DNA of 64,000 bases, taken from NCBI GenBank assembly GCA_021820845.1, contig JAKADC010000001.1, positions 248,001 through 312,000 on the forward strand, written 5' to 3'. Of this stretch, positions 10,723 through 20,548 are shown piece after piece (position 1 is the first letter of the stretch; each line of letters starts with the position of its first letter). The notes beneath the pieces are model-generated. The model made no database searches. It saw nothing but the letters and a program-made list of their open reading frames with translations, and had not been told where the DNA came from. The DNA is from Pseudomonadota bacterium. Its GTDB lineage: Bacteria > Pseudomonadota > Gammaproteobacteria > Burkholderiales > Thiobacillaceae. Made by a program: the position numbers and the translations under genes.

Positions 10723-10812
10723 ATGTCGAACCAGTCGCATCCGTCCTATCTCCTCTGCCTGTCGAACGTCCTGTTCGGCAGCCTGCTGCTGCGCGTCGCG
10801 CGCACATACTGA
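10723..10812 (+). CDS. Candidate leucine-rich leader peptide upstream of leuA
   Basis: A 29-codon frame, with seven leucines including a run of three CTG codons (SLLLR). It begins [18 protein letters not shown]. It lies in the 207 bp between pssA and leuA. Leucine-rich leaders that stall ribosomes and control a downstream leu gene are well known in gammaproteobacteria. Against the call: no Shine-Dalgarno sequence is visible before its ATG, and no classic terminator with a T run follows. A TATAAT (10865-10870) also suggests a leuA promoter downstream of it. Confidence 0.3.
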   Translation: MSNQSHPSYLLCLSNVLFGSLLLRVARTY

Positions 10813-10864
10813 ACCCCCTTCCCCCGCAGTACCCCGCGCCGCCAGCTTCTCGCGGCAACCCCTT

Positions 10865-10898
10865 TATAATGCGTCGGCCCGAAACGCTATCGGCCCGA
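10865..10898 (+). promoter_or_regulatory. Candidate leuA -10 box and adjacent direct repeat
   Basis: A perfect TATAAT lies at 10865-10870, 46 bp before the leuA start, without a clear -35. Immediately after it, TCGGCCCGA occurs twice (10874-10882 and 10890-10898), 16 bp apart, a possible operator or RNA element. Confidence 0.4.
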
Positions 10899-10915
10899 CT
10901 GCCATGGAGCCTGCC

Positions 10916-12451
10916 ATGAACGACCGTTTGTTTATTTTCGACACCACCTTGCGCGACGGCGAGCAAAGCCCGGGCGCGTCGATGACCCGGGACGAGAAAG
11001 TCCGCATCGCGCGCCAGCTGGAAAAGCTCGGCGTCGACGTGATCGAGGCGGGGTTCGCCGCCGCCAGCCCGGGCGACGCCGAGGCGATCCGCGCGATCGC
11101 CGAAACGATCCAGAATTCGACCGTGTGTTCGCTGGCGCGCGCCAACGAACGCGACATCCACGCGGCGGGCGGCGCCATCAAGCCGGCCAAGTCGGGGCGC
11201 ATCCACACCTTCATCGCCACCAGCCCGATCCACATGGAGAAGAAGCTGCGCATGCAGCCCGACCAGGTCGTCGAGGCCGCCGTCAAGGCGGTCAAGCTGG
11301 CGCGCGAATACACCGACGACGTCGAGTTCTCGGCCGAGGACGCCGTGCGTTCCGACATGGATTTTCTCGTCCGCATCTTCGACGAGGTGATCGCCGCGGG
11401 CGCGACGACCATCAACGTGCCCGATACCGTCGGCTACAGCATCCCCGCCCTGTGGGGCGAGCGCATCAGGCAGCTCATCGAGCGCGTGCGGGGCGCGGAC
11501 AAGGTCGTCTGGTCGACGCACTGCCACAACGACCTCGGCATGGCCGTGGCCAATTCGCTCGCCGCCGTGATGAACGGCGCACGTCAGGTCGAGTGCACGA
11601 TCAACGGCCTCGGCGAGCGCGCCGGCAACGCGTCGCTGGAAGAGATCGTGATGGCGGTGCGCACCCGCAAGGACGTTTTCCACTGCGATACGCGCATCGA
11701 CGCGACCCAGATCGTGCCGGCGTCCAAGCTCGTCTCGACCATCACCGGCTACCCGGTGCAGCCGAACAAGGCCATCGTCGGCGCCAACGCCTTCGCGCAC
11801 GAATCCGGCATCCACCAGGACGGGGTCCTGAAGCACCGCGAGACCTACGAGATCATGCGGGCCGAGGATGTGGGCTGGAACGCCAACCGACTGACGCTCG
11901 GCAAGCTGTCGGGCCGCGCCGCGTTCAAGAACAAGCTCGCCGAGCTGGGCATCGTTCTGGAGACCGAGGAGGCGCTCAACACCGCATTCGCCCGCTTCAA
12001 GGATCTCGCCGACAAGAAGCGCGAGATCTTCGACGAGGACCTGCAGGCGCTGGTTTCCGACGAGGGCTACGCCGCCGGGCACGAGCGCTTCAAGCTGGTG
12101 TCGATGAAAGTGTGTTCCGAGACCGGCGAGACGCCGCACGCCAGGATGGTGTTCACCGACGACGGCGTCGAGAAGCGGGCCGAAGGCGACGGCTCGGGAC
12201 CGGTCGACGCGACCTTCAAGGCGCTCGAATCGGTGGTCGACAGCGGCGCGACCCTGCTGCTCTATTCGGTCAACAACATCACCAGCGGCACCGACGCGCA
12301 GGGCGAGGTGACCGTGCGGCTGGCGCAGGACGGGCGCGTGGTGAACGGGCAGGGCGCCGACACCGATATCGTGGTGGCGTCGGCCAAGGCCTACCTGCAC
12401 GCGCTGAACAAGCTGCACAGCAAGCGCGAGCGCGCGCATCCTCAGGTATGA
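10916..12451 (+). CDS. leuA: 2-isopropylmalate synthase
   Basis: A 511-residue enzyme that condenses acetyl-CoA with 2-oxoisovalerate, the committed step of leucine synthesis. The start is taken as the ATG at 10916 ([20 protein letters not shown]), since GGAG lies seven bases before it; an in-frame ATG at 10904 has no ribosome site. The TIM-barrel shows [12 protein letters not shown], the metal histidines in [14 protein letters not shown] and the NGLGERAGN loop. A linker and the C-terminal LeuA allosteric domain, which binds leucine, follow from about residue 385. It is separated from leuCDB by about 37 kb here. Confidence 0.97.
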   Translation: MNDRLFIFDTTLRDGEQSPGASMTRDEKVRIARQLEKLGVDVIEAGFAAASPGDAEAIRAIAETIQNSTVCSLARANERDIHAAGGAIKPAKSGRIHTFIATSPIHMEKKLRMQPDQVVEAAVKAVKLAREYTDDVEFSAEDAVRSDMDFLVRIFDEVIAAGATTINVPDTVGYSIPALWGERIRQLIERVRGADKVVWSTHCHNDLGMAVANSLAAVMNGARQVECTINGLGERAGNASLEEIVMAVRTRKDVFHCDTRIDATQIVPASKLVSTITGYPVQPNKAIVGANAFAHESGIHQDGVLKHRETYEIMRAEDVGWNANRLTLGKLSGRAAFKNKLAELGIVLETEEALNTAFARFKDLADKKREIFDEDLQALVSDEGYAAGHERFKLVSMKVCSETGETPHARMVFTDDGVEKRAEGDGSGPVDATFKALESVVDSGATLLLYSVNNITSGTDAQGEVTVRLAQDGRVVNGQGADTDIVVASAKAYLHALNKLHSKRERAHPQV

Positions 12452-12628
12452 GCTTTTCAGCCATGCCTGAATTGACCCGCGTCGCGCCTCCCGGGTAGGC
12501 TTGCGCTCCATGAACGTGCAACCCGTCATGGCTTCCGCAAGCCGCTTCAGCAAACGACTGTGGTGGGGCAAACGCGCCCCTTGCCGCAGCTCGCTCCTTT
12601 CCTAACGCATATTTTCATTCACGGGGCA

Positions 12629-12652
12629 GCACTGCGGGTCTGACCGCAGTGC
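12629..12652 (+). repeat. Perfect 9-bp hairpin upstream of the DMT transporter
   Basis: GCACTGCGG (12629-12637) pairs with CCGCAGTGC (12644-12652) around GTCTGA, 43 bp before the start at 12695. No T run follows, so it is a poor terminator for leuA; it could be an operator. Confidence 0.55.
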
Positions 12653-12694
12653 ATCCTGTTTGCCGACGACCCGCCGCCCCCTCAGGGTCTCGAC

Positions 12695-13621
12695 ATGGCA
12701 AATACCCAGCAAGCCGGATTCATCAACCAGGACGCGCTCGTCGGCGTGTTCTTCGCGCTGCTCGCGGCGGTCGGATTTTCGTCCAAGGCCATCCTCGTCA
12801 AGCTCGCCTACCTCGACCACGTCGACGCGGTGACGCTGCTGGCCCTGCGCATGGCGTTCTCGGTCCCGTTCTTCATCGGGGTCGCGCTGTGGGCGCGGCG
12901 CCGGCACGCCGAGCCGCTCAGCGGACAGGACCGGGCTCTTGTCGTGATCCTGGGACTGATCGGCTACTACCTGTCGAGCCTGCTCGACTTTCTCGGGCTG
13001 CAAACGCTCTCCGCCGGGCTGGAACGCTTGATCCTGTTCCTTTACCCGACGATGACGGTGATCCTGTCGGCGCTGCTCACGCGGCGTGCCATCGGCCGAA
13101 CGGTCCTGGCGGCGATGGCCGTGTGCTACGCCGGGATCGCGCTGGTGTTCTTCCGCGACGTGGGAACGCTGCAGGGCGGAATCATCGTCGGGGCCGCGCT
13201 GGTCTTCGTCAGCACTTTGTCCTACTCGGTGTATCTGGTCGGCGCGGGCCACGCGATCGCGCGCATCGGCACGTCGCGCTTCACTGCCTACGCGATGATC
13301 GTGGCGACGACGGCCAGCGTGCTGCAGTTCGGGCTCACGCACTCCATCGAAGCCCTTCACGTGACGGCGCGCGTCTACGAGCTCGCCCTGGCGATGGCCG
13401 TCTTTTCCACGCTGCTGCCCGTGTTCCTGCTGTCGCACGCCATCCGTCGCATCGGTTCCGGCCATGCGTCGCTGATCGGCTCCATCGGACCGGTCAGCAC
13501 CATTTTCATGGCCTACGTGTTCCTGCAGGAGCGCCTGTCCATATCGCAGGTCGCGGGCTCCGCGCTGGTGCTGGCCGGCGTCGTCATCGTCGGCATGCAC
13601 AGCCGGCGCGGCGGGGCATGA
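12695..13621 (+). CDS. EamA/DMT-family transporter
   Basis: A 308-residue inner-membrane protein with two EamA repeats and about ten transmembrane helices. The first repeat holds VGFSSKAILVKLAYLDHVDA and the second ends in VFLQERLSISQVAGSALVLA, the usual EamA hallmark. DMT-family members export metabolites or amino acids; the substrate cannot be told. It stands alone, pointing toward a leftward gene group. Confidence 0.88.
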   Translation: MANTQQAGFINQDALVGVFFALLAAVGFSSKAILVKLAYLDHVDAVTLLALRMAFSVPFFIGVALWARRRHAEPLSGQDRALVVILGLIGYYLSSLLDFLGLQTLSAGLERLILFLYPTMTVILSALLTRRAIGRTVLAAMAVCYAGIALVFFRDVGTLQGGIIVGAALVFVSTLSYSVYLVGAGHAIARIGTSRFTAYAMIVATTASVLQFGLTHSIEALHVTARVYELALAMAVFSTLLPVFLLSHAIRRIGSGHASLIGSIGPVSTIFMAYVFLQERLSISQVAGSALVLAGVVIVGMHSRRGGA

Positions 13622-13691
13622 CGCAGGCCGCGTCCGCGTGCCAGCGTGTCACGCGGCAAGCGGCGAACGCCGGGACTGCGCAGAGCGGGAT

Positions 13692-14737
<1,046 letters not shown>

Positions 14738-15592
14738 TCAGTCGAACACGACGGTCTTGTTAGCGTAGACCAGCACGCGGTTGTCGAGGTGCCATTTCAC
14801 CGCGCGCGACAGCACCACCTTTTCGAGGTCGGCGCCCTTGTTGATGAGGTCGTCGAGGCTGTCGCGGTGCGAGATGCGCGCGACGTCCTGCTCGATGATG
14901 GGGCCGTCGTCGAGCGTCTCGGTCACGTAGTGCGCGGTCGCGCCGATCAGCTTGACGCCGCGCTCGAAGGCCCGGTGGTAGGGCTTCGCGCCGTGGAACG
15001 CCGGCAGGAAGGAATGGTGGATGTTGATGATGCGGTTGGGATAGTGGCGGATGAAGTCGGGCGAGAGCACCTGCATGTAGCGCGCGAGCACGATGAAATC
15101 GATCTTGCGGTCGCGCAGGATCGCCAGCTGCACCTGCTCGGCCTCGTGCTTGGCGTCCTTGTGCACCATCAGGTGCTGGTAGGGCACGCCGTAGGCGTCG
15201 GCGAGCCAGCGCGTGTCCTCGTGGTTGCTGAGGACGATCGGCAGTTCGCAGTGCAGCTCGCCGCTCTGATAGCGGTAGAGCAGGTCGGCCAGGCAGTGGT
15301 CGAACTTCGACACGAACACCGCCAGCCGCGGCTTGCGGCTCGATTCGGCGAGCCGCCAGGTCATCCCGAAGCGCTCGGCGATCGGCGCGAACGCGCCGGC
15401 AAACGCCGCCAGATCGAGGCTGAAGCCTTCGAGTTCCCATTCCACGCGCATCAGGAACAGCTTCAGCTCCGCGTCCTGATGCTGGTCGGCGTGCAGGATG
15501 TTGGCGTTGTGCACCAGCAGGAAATCGGCGATGGCGGCGACCAGTCCCTTCTGGTCGGGACAGGAGATCAGCAGAACGGCGGTGTGGCGCAT
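14738..15592 (-). CDS. purU: Formyltetrahydrofolate deformylase
   Basis: A 284-residue enzyme starting at the ATG at 15592 (MRHTAVLLISCPDQKGLVAA). The N-terminal ACT domain (LISCPDQKGLVAAIADFLL) is followed by a formyltransferase-fold domain. That domain has FVSKFDHCLADLLYRYQSGE, the active-site HHSFLPAFHGAKPYHRAF and GATAHYVTETLDDGPIIEQD. It hydrolyses 10-formyl-THF to formate and THF, balancing one-carbon units. Upstream in-frame sequence has no ribosome site and was not included. Confidence 0.95.
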   Translation of the reverse strand: MRHTAVLLISCPDQKGLVAAIADFLLVHNANILHADQHQDAELKLFLMRVEWELEGFSLDLAAFAGAFAPIAERFGMTWRLAESSRKPRLAVFVSKFDHCLADLLYRYQSGELHCELPIVLSNHEDTRWLADAYGVPYQHLMVHKDAKHEAEQVQLAILRDRKIDFIVLARYMQVLSPDFIRHYPNRIINIHHSFLPAFHGAKPYHRAFERGVKLIGATAHYVTETLDDGPIIEQDVARISHRDSLDDLINKGADLEKVVLSRAVKWHLDNRVLVYANKTVVFD

Positions 15593-15908
15593 GGACGGAG
15601 CGGAGAATCGTTTTGCACCATCATAACCAATATTCCCCTGATCGCCGCAAGGGAAGCGCGTCGCGGCCGCCCCGCGCGGCCCGTCGCACAAGGATTCAGC
15701 AGGATTTGCGCACGGGCCGGCGGCATGCGCACATGCGAATAAGCTGAATTGCGCGCATTCATCGGTCCCAACGGCCGTTTCATCGCGCCAGGCCCTGTCC
15801 GGCCGCGCTCCTGTTCAAACTTTGGGCATCCCATCCCGCAAAAACTTTGATTCGGCATGGGATTTTCGGGCGTGCGAAAAATCGCTCCGCGAGGCGCGAG
15901 GATTCGGG
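15593..15908. other. Intergenic region between purU and the nrdA promoter
   Basis: No convincing gene was found. The purU promoter must lie here on the minus strand but no clear pair of hexamers stood out. Confidence 0.5.
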
Positions 15909-15936
15909 TTGACACACCGGGCCAGACACCTAGAAT
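15909..15936 (+). promoter_or_regulatory. Sigma70 promoter of nrdA
   Basis: A perfect -35 TTGACA (15909-15914), a 16-bp spacer and TAGAAT (15931-15936). The -10 lies inside NrdR box 1. The leader to the nrdA start at 16083 is about 140 nt. Confidence 0.75.
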
Positions 15937-15974
15937 TTGTATCCAGCTTCCGCCAACACCACAATATGTTGTGA
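15927..15974 (+). promoter_or_regulatory. Tandem NrdR boxes upstream of nrdA
   Basis: Box 1 is CACCTAGAATTTGTAT (15927-15942) and box 2 is CCACAATATGTTGTGA (15959-15974). Compared with the consensus acaCwAtATaTwGtgt, box 2 matches well and box 1 moderately. Their centres are 32 bp apart, about three helical turns, as is typical for NrdR. Box 1 overlaps the -10 hexamer, which fits repression of nrdAB when dATP is high. Confidence 0.75.
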
Positions 15975-16082
15975 ATAAAACTGTTGGCGAGGGTCGGGCA
16001 AGCTGTGTATAAGGTGTGGACTTTCGCGCCCGGCATGGTCGGCCCGTTTTTTCGTTATGCCACCACCAAGGAGAGCTCCCCG

Positions 16083-18971
16083 ATGCTGAACGTCGCCACC
16101 GAATCCGCCGCATCCGTGCCCATTCCCCCCGTCGAACCCGCCGACGCGGCGGTCGTCGACGCGCGCTACGCCGATTACAAGATCATCCGCCGCAACGGCG
16201 CCGTGGTCGGCTTCGCGCCGAACAAGATCGCGATCGCCGTCACCAAGGCCTTCATCGCGGTGCAGGGCGGACAGGCCGCGGCCTCGGCGCGCATCCGCGA
16301 ACTGGTCGAGAGCATCACCACGCAGGTCGTGAACGCGCTGATGCGGCGCCAGCCCAACGGCGGCACCTTCCACATCGAGGACGTGCAGGACCAGGTCGAA
16401 CTCGCGCTGATGCGCTCGGGCGAGCACGAAGTCGCCCGCGCCTACGTGCTCTACCGCGAGAAGCGTGCCCAGGAGCGCGCCGCGCAGAAAGCCGCCGGCG
16501 TGCCCGAAATCACGCTGCACGTGATCGAGGACGGCCAGAAGAAGCCGCTCGACACCGCGCGCCTCGCCGCCCTGGTCACCGACGCCTGCGCCGGCCTCGA
16601 GAACGTCAAGGCCGAGCCGATCATGCAGACGGTGCTGCGCGACCTCTACGACGGCGTGCCGATGGCCGAGGTCGAGAAGGCGCTGGTGCTCGCCGCGCGC
16701 TCGATGATCGAGCAGGACCCCGCGTATTCCTTCGTCACCGCCCGCCTGCTGCTCAATTCGATCCGTCACGAAGTGCTCGGCGAGGCCGTCACGCAGGCGC
16801 AGATGGGCGAGCGCTACGCCGAATACTTCCCTGCGTTCATCAAGAAAGGCATCGCCGCCGAGCTGCTGGATGAAAGGCTGGCCCAATACGACCTCGCGCG
16901 CCTCGGCAGCCTGCTCGATGCCGGCCGCGACTACCAGTTCGGCTACCTCGGCCTGCAGACCCTGTACGACCGCTACTTCCTGCACATCGAGGAGAGCCGC
17001 ATCGAGTTGCCGCAGGCCTTCTTCATGCGCGTCGCCATGGGCCTCGCGATCAACGAGATCGACCGCGAGGCGCGCGCAGCCGAGTTCTACCAGGTGCTGT
17101 CGTCGTTCGATTTCATGAGCTCGACGCCGACGCTCTTCAACTCCGGCACCCGCCACAGCCAGCTGTCGTCCTGCTACCTCACCACCGTCACCGACGACCT
17201 CGACGGCATCTACCAGGCGATCAAGGAAAACGCCATGCTGCAGAAGTACGCCGGGGGGCTGGGCAACGACTGGACCCCGGTGCGTGCGATGGGCGCCCGC
17301 ATCAAGGGCACGAATGGTAAATCTCAAGGCGTCGTGCCCTTCCTCAAGGTCGTCAACGACACCGCCGTCGCGGTGAACCAGGGCGGCAAGCGCAAGGGCG
17401 CGGTGTGCGCCTACCTGGAAACCTGGCACCTCGATATCGAGGAATTCCTCGATCTGCGCAAGAACACCGGCGACGACCGCCGCCGCACGCACGACATGAA
17501 CACCGCGAACTGGATTCCGGACCTCTTCATGCAGCGCGTGATGGAAGGCGGCGACTGGACGCTCTTCTCGCCCAACGACGTGCCCGACCTGCACGACCTC
17601 TACGGCCGCAAGTTCGCCGAGGCGTACACAGAATACGAACGCCGTGCCGACCGCGGCGAGCTCAAGCTCTACAAGCGCATCCCCGCCCTGCAGCTGTGGC
17701 GCAAGATGCTGTCGATGCTGTTCGAGACCGGCCACCCCTGGATCACGTTCAAGGACCCGTGCAACATCCGCAGCCCGCAGCAGCATGTCGGCGTCGTGCA
17801 CTCGTCCAACCTGTGCACCGAGATCACGTTGAACACCAACGACCACGAAGTCGCCGTGTGCAACCTCGGCTCGGTCAACCTGGTGAACCATCTCAAGGAC
17901 GGCCGCCTCGACCTCGACAAGCTCAAGGCGACGATCCACACCGCGATGCGCATGCTCGACAACGTCGTCGACGTCAACTACTACGCCGTCGGCAAGGCGC
18001 GCAACTCCAATCTCAAGCACCGTCCGGTCGGCCTCGGCATCATGGGCTTCCAGGACGCGCTGCAGGAACTGCGCGTCGCCTACGCCTCGAACGAGGCCGT
18101 CGAATTCGCCGACCGCTCGATGGAAGCCGTCGCCTACTACGCCTACTGGGCGTCGACGGAATTGGCCCAGGAGCGCGGCCGCTACTCAAGCTACGAGGGT
18201 AGCCTGTGGAGTAAAGGCATCCTGCCGCACGATTCGAATCGTCTTTTGTTGGAAGAGCGCGGCGGCTACCTCGAAGTGGACGCGTCGGCCACGCTCGACT
18301 GGGACAGCCTGCGCGCCCGCATCGCCCAGTACGGCATGCGCAACTCCAACTGCCTGGCGATCGCGCCGACCGCGACCATCGCCAACATCGTCGGCGTCTC
18401 CGCGTCGATCGAGCCGACCTACCAGAACCTCTACGTGAAGTCGAACCTGTCGGGCGAATTCACCGTCGCCAACAAGTACCTCGTCGCCGACCTGAAGAAG
18501 CTCGGCATGTGGGACGAGGTCATGGTCGCCGACATCAAGTACTTCGACGGCAGCCTCGCGCGCATCGACCGCATCCCGGCCGACATCCGCGCGCTCTACG
18601 CCACCGCGTTCGAGATGGAGCCGCAGTGGCTGGTCGAGTGCGCCAGCCGCCGCCAGAAGTGGATCGACCAGGCGCAGAGCCTCAACATCTACATGGCCGG
18701 CGCCTCGGGCAAGAAGCTCGACGACATCTACAAGCTCGCGTGGCTGCGCGGCCTCAAGACGACCTACTACCTGCGCACGCTGGGCGCCACCTCGGCGGAG
18801 AAGTCCACCGGCAAGGGCGGCGAGCTGAATGCGGTGTCGGCGCACGTCGGCGGGGGCATGAGCGCAATGGATGCGGCGGCGGCGAACCTGCCGGTGCCGG
18901 AGGTCGAGGGCAAGGTGTGCACGATGCGGCCGGGGGATCCGGGGTTCGAGGAGTGTGAGGCTTGTCAGTAA
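16083..18971 (+). CDS. nrdA: Ribonucleoside-diphosphate reductase class Ia, alpha subunit
   Basis: A 962-residue catalytic subunit, starting at the ATG at 16083 after GGAGAG. The N-terminal ATP-cone (about 30-120) begins YKIIRRNGAVVGFAPNKIAI and binds dATP/ATP for activity control. The substrate site shows SSCYLTTV, the NxCxE loop in SSNLCTEITL and the second redox cysteine in VAVCNLGSVNL. The C-terminal shuttle pair is in GFEECEACQ. It reduces ribonucleotides to deoxyribonucleotides with NrdB. Longer upstream in-frame sequence would place the start inside the leader and was rejected. It is separated from nrdB by a 389-bp gap holding a repeat element, which is unusual. Confidence 0.97.
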   Translation: MLNVATESAASVPIPPVEPADAAVVDARYADYKIIRRNGAVVGFAPNKIAIAVTKAFIAVQGGQAAASARIRELVESITTQVVNALMRRQPNGGTFHIEDVQDQVELALMRSGEHEVARAYVLYREKRAQERAAQKAAGVPEITLHVIEDGQKKPLDTARLAALVTDACAGLENVKAEPIMQTVLRDLYDGVPMAEVEKALVLAARSMIEQDPAYSFVTARLLLNSIRHEVLGEAVTQAQMGERYAEYFPAFIKKGIAAELLDERLAQYDLARLGSLLDAGRDYQFGYLGLQTLYDRYFLHIEESRIELPQAFFMRVAMGLAINEIDREARAAEFYQVLSSFDFMSSTPTLFNSGTRHSQLSSCYLTTVTDDLDGIYQAIKENAMLQKYAGGLGNDWTPVRAMGARIKGTNGKSQGVVPFLKVVNDTAVAVNQGGKRKGAVCAYLETWHLDIEEFLDLRKNTGDDRRRTHDMNTANWIPDLFMQRVMEGGDWTLFSPNDVPDLHDLYGRKFAEAYTEYERRADRGELKLYKRIPALQLWRKMLSMLFETGHPWITFKDPCNIRSPQQHVGVVHSSNLCTEITLNTNDHEVAVCNLGSVNLVNHLKDGRLDLDKLKATIHTAMRMLDNVVDVNYYAVGKARNSNLKHRPVGLGIMGFQDALQELRVAYASNEAVEFADRSMEAVAYYAYWASTELAQERGRYSSYEGSLWSKGILPHDSNRLLLEERGGYLEVDASATLDWDSLRARIAQYGMRNSNCLAIAPTATIANIVGVSASIEPTYQNLYVKSNLSGEFTVANKYLVADLKKLGMWDEVMVADIKYFDGSLARIDRIPADIRALYATAFEMEPQWLVECASRRQKWIDQAQSLNIYMAGASGKKLDDIYKLAWLRGLKTTYYLRTLGATSAEKSTGKGGELNAVSAHVGGGMSAMDAAAANLPVPEVEGKVCTMRPGDPGFEECEACQ

Positions 18972-19069
18972 GCCGCTTCTCGCTGGAGTTCGTACCAATG
19001 GATGGCGCTGACATGAGCGCGTGTCCGTTGGCCGGGGGTTGCCCGGCGGCGAGTGACTTTCTTTGTCTC

Positions 19070-19115
19070 GCCGCTGTTTTAATGGGAGTACATGCCAAGG
19101 CATGTACTCCAAAGT
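19070..19115. repeat. Perfect 12-bp palindrome between nrdA and nrdB
   Basis: GGAGTACATGCC and GGCATGTACTCC (near 19084-19109) are separated by AA. It is framed by CTTTCTTTGTCTCGCC on the left and AAAGTAACCAAAAGAAGGCG on the right. I recall the CTTTCTTT...AAAGTAACCAAAAGAA frame from dispersed non-coding repeats in beta- and gammaproteobacteria. Confidence 0.7.
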
Positions 19116-19133
19116 AACCAAAAGAAGGCGACC

Positions 19134-19264
19134 CCGCTGCGCCACCCCTGCGGGGCGAGCCTCGACTGAACCGATCCGCCGGGGCGGCTGCGCAACTCGC
19201 CCTGCGGGCTCAGACAGTGCTCGCCGAATTCCCCCGCCGGCTCGGTTCAGTCGAGGTGGCGCAG
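19134..19264. repeat. Long inverted-repeat element between nrdA and nrdB
   Basis: Arms 19160-19184 and 19232-19256 are inverted copies over 25 bp with two mismatches; the outer 15 bp (CCTCGACTGAACCGA) are exact. The match extends outward as TGCGCCACC on the left and its complement on the right, but the left arm carries about 14 extra bases between. The layout suggests a REP/MITE-like repeat. No transposase is encoded. Together with the neighbouring palindrome it fills most of the 389-bp gap 18972-19360. Confidence 0.75.
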
Positions 19265-19360
19265 AAGGGGAGCTCTAGAGGAACGAGGCGGGCAGTGCCC
19301 GCCGCATGAATAAGTAGTGTGGGCCCAGCCCACTTTGGTGTAACCAAAGGAGAAAAAACG

Positions 19361-20488
19361 ATGCTGAATTTTGAAGAAGATTTCACGCCCGCCCCGCAAC
19401 TCGCGCCGCGCATGCCCGAGCCTGCCTATGCGCCGGCCGCCGCTGCGGCCGCCGCCCAGCCGGCCGCGACGACCCGTGTGCGCGCCGCCGACAAGCGCGT
19501 CATCAACGGCGCCACCGACGTGAACCAGCTCGTTCCCTTCAAGTACAAGTGGGCGTGGGAGAAATACCTCGCCGGCTGCGCCAACCACTGGATGCCGCAG
19601 GAAGTGAACATGAGCCGCGACATCGCGCAGTGGAAGGACCCCACCGCGCTGACCGAAGACGAGCGCCGCATCGTCAAGCGCAACCTCGGTTTCTTCGTGA
19701 CGGCCGACTCGCTGGCCGCCAACAACATCGTGCTCGGTACCTACCGCCACATCACCGCGCCCGAGTGCCGTCAGTACCTGCTGCGGCAGGCCTTCGAGGA
19801 GGCGATCCACACCCACGCCTACCAGTACATCGTCGAAAGCCTGGGCCTCGACGAATCGGAAATCTTCAACGCCTATCACGAGATCGAGAGCATCCGCGAC
19901 AAGGACGATTTCCTGATCCCCTTCATCGACACGCTCACCAACCCCGAATTCAAGACCGGCACGCCGGAGAACGACCAGGCCCTGCTGAAGTCGCTGATCG
20001 TCTTCGCCTGCATCATGGAAGGCATCTTCTTCTACGTCGGCTTCGTGCAGATCCTCGCGCTGGGCCGCCAGAACAAGATGACCGGCGCCGCCGAGCAGTA
20101 CCAGTACATCCTGCGCGACGAGTCCATGCACTGCAACTTCGGCATCGACCTCATTAACACCATCAAGCAGGAAAACCCGCACCTCTGGACCAGCGAGTTC
20201 AAGACCGAGATCCGCACCCTGATCCAGAAGGGCGTCGAGCTCGAATTCCGCTATGCCGAGGACACCATGCCGCGCGGCGTGCTGGGCCTCAACTCTGCGC
20301 AGTTCAAGGAATACCTGCGCTTCATCGCCAACCGCCGCTGCCAGCAGATCGGCCTGGACGAGCTCTTCCCCGGCGTCACCAACCCTTTCCCCTGGATGGC
20401 CGAGATGATCGACCTGAAGAAGGAGAAGAACTTCTTCGAGACGCGCGTCACGGAGTATCAGACAGGCGGGGCGTTGAGCTGGGATTGA
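19361..20488 (+). CDS. nrdB: Ribonucleoside-diphosphate reductase class Ia, beta subunit
   Basis: A 375-residue di-iron protein starting at the ATG at 19361 after AAAGGAG. The iron ligands and radical tyrosine are in [15 protein letters not shown] (E-x2-H then Y four residues on, as in E. coli E115-H118-Y122). The second ligand pair is in [13 protein letters not shown]. An alanine-rich N-terminal extension (about residues 14-36) precedes the core, common in betaproteobacteria. The length fits class Ia. It supplies the tyrosyl radical to NrdA. Expression probably depends on read-through across the repeat region, or on a promoter within it. Confidence 0.96.
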   Translation: MLNFEEDFTPAPQLAPRMPEPAYAPAAAAAAAQPAATTRVRAADKRVINGATDVNQLVPFKYKWAWEKYLAGCANHWMPQEVNMSRDIAQWKDPTALTEDERRIVKRNLGFFVTADSLAANNIVLGTYRHITAPECRQYLLRQAFEEAIHTHAYQYIVESLGLDESEIFNAYHEIESIRDKDDFLIPFIDTLTNPEFKTGTPENDQALLKSLIVFACIMEGIFFYVGFVQILALGRQNKMTGAAEQYQYILRDESMHCNFGIDLINTIKQENPHLWTSEFKTEIRTLIQKGVELEFRYAEDTMPRGVLGLNSAQFKEYLRFIANRRCQQIGLDELFPGVTNPFPWMAEMIDLKKEKNFFETRVTEYQTGGALSWD

Positions 20489-20548
20489 GCGCAACACCAT
20501 GCATTTGATTTGTAAATCTTCGTCCCCGGGTTCGGGTAACTGCAGGCC

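Noticed and set aside
9893-12571. An 892-codon minus-strand frame opposite pssA and leuA
   Set aside because: Mirror of strongly conserved genes, with low-complexity translation and no family signature.
12452-12694. Riboswitch upstream of the DMT transporter
   Set aside because: Apart from one simple hairpin, no multi-helix arrangement matching a known class was recognised.
15930-18020. A 696-codon minus-strand frame opposite nrdA
   Set aside because: Composition artefact of high third-position GC on the coding strand; it also crosses the nrdA promoter.
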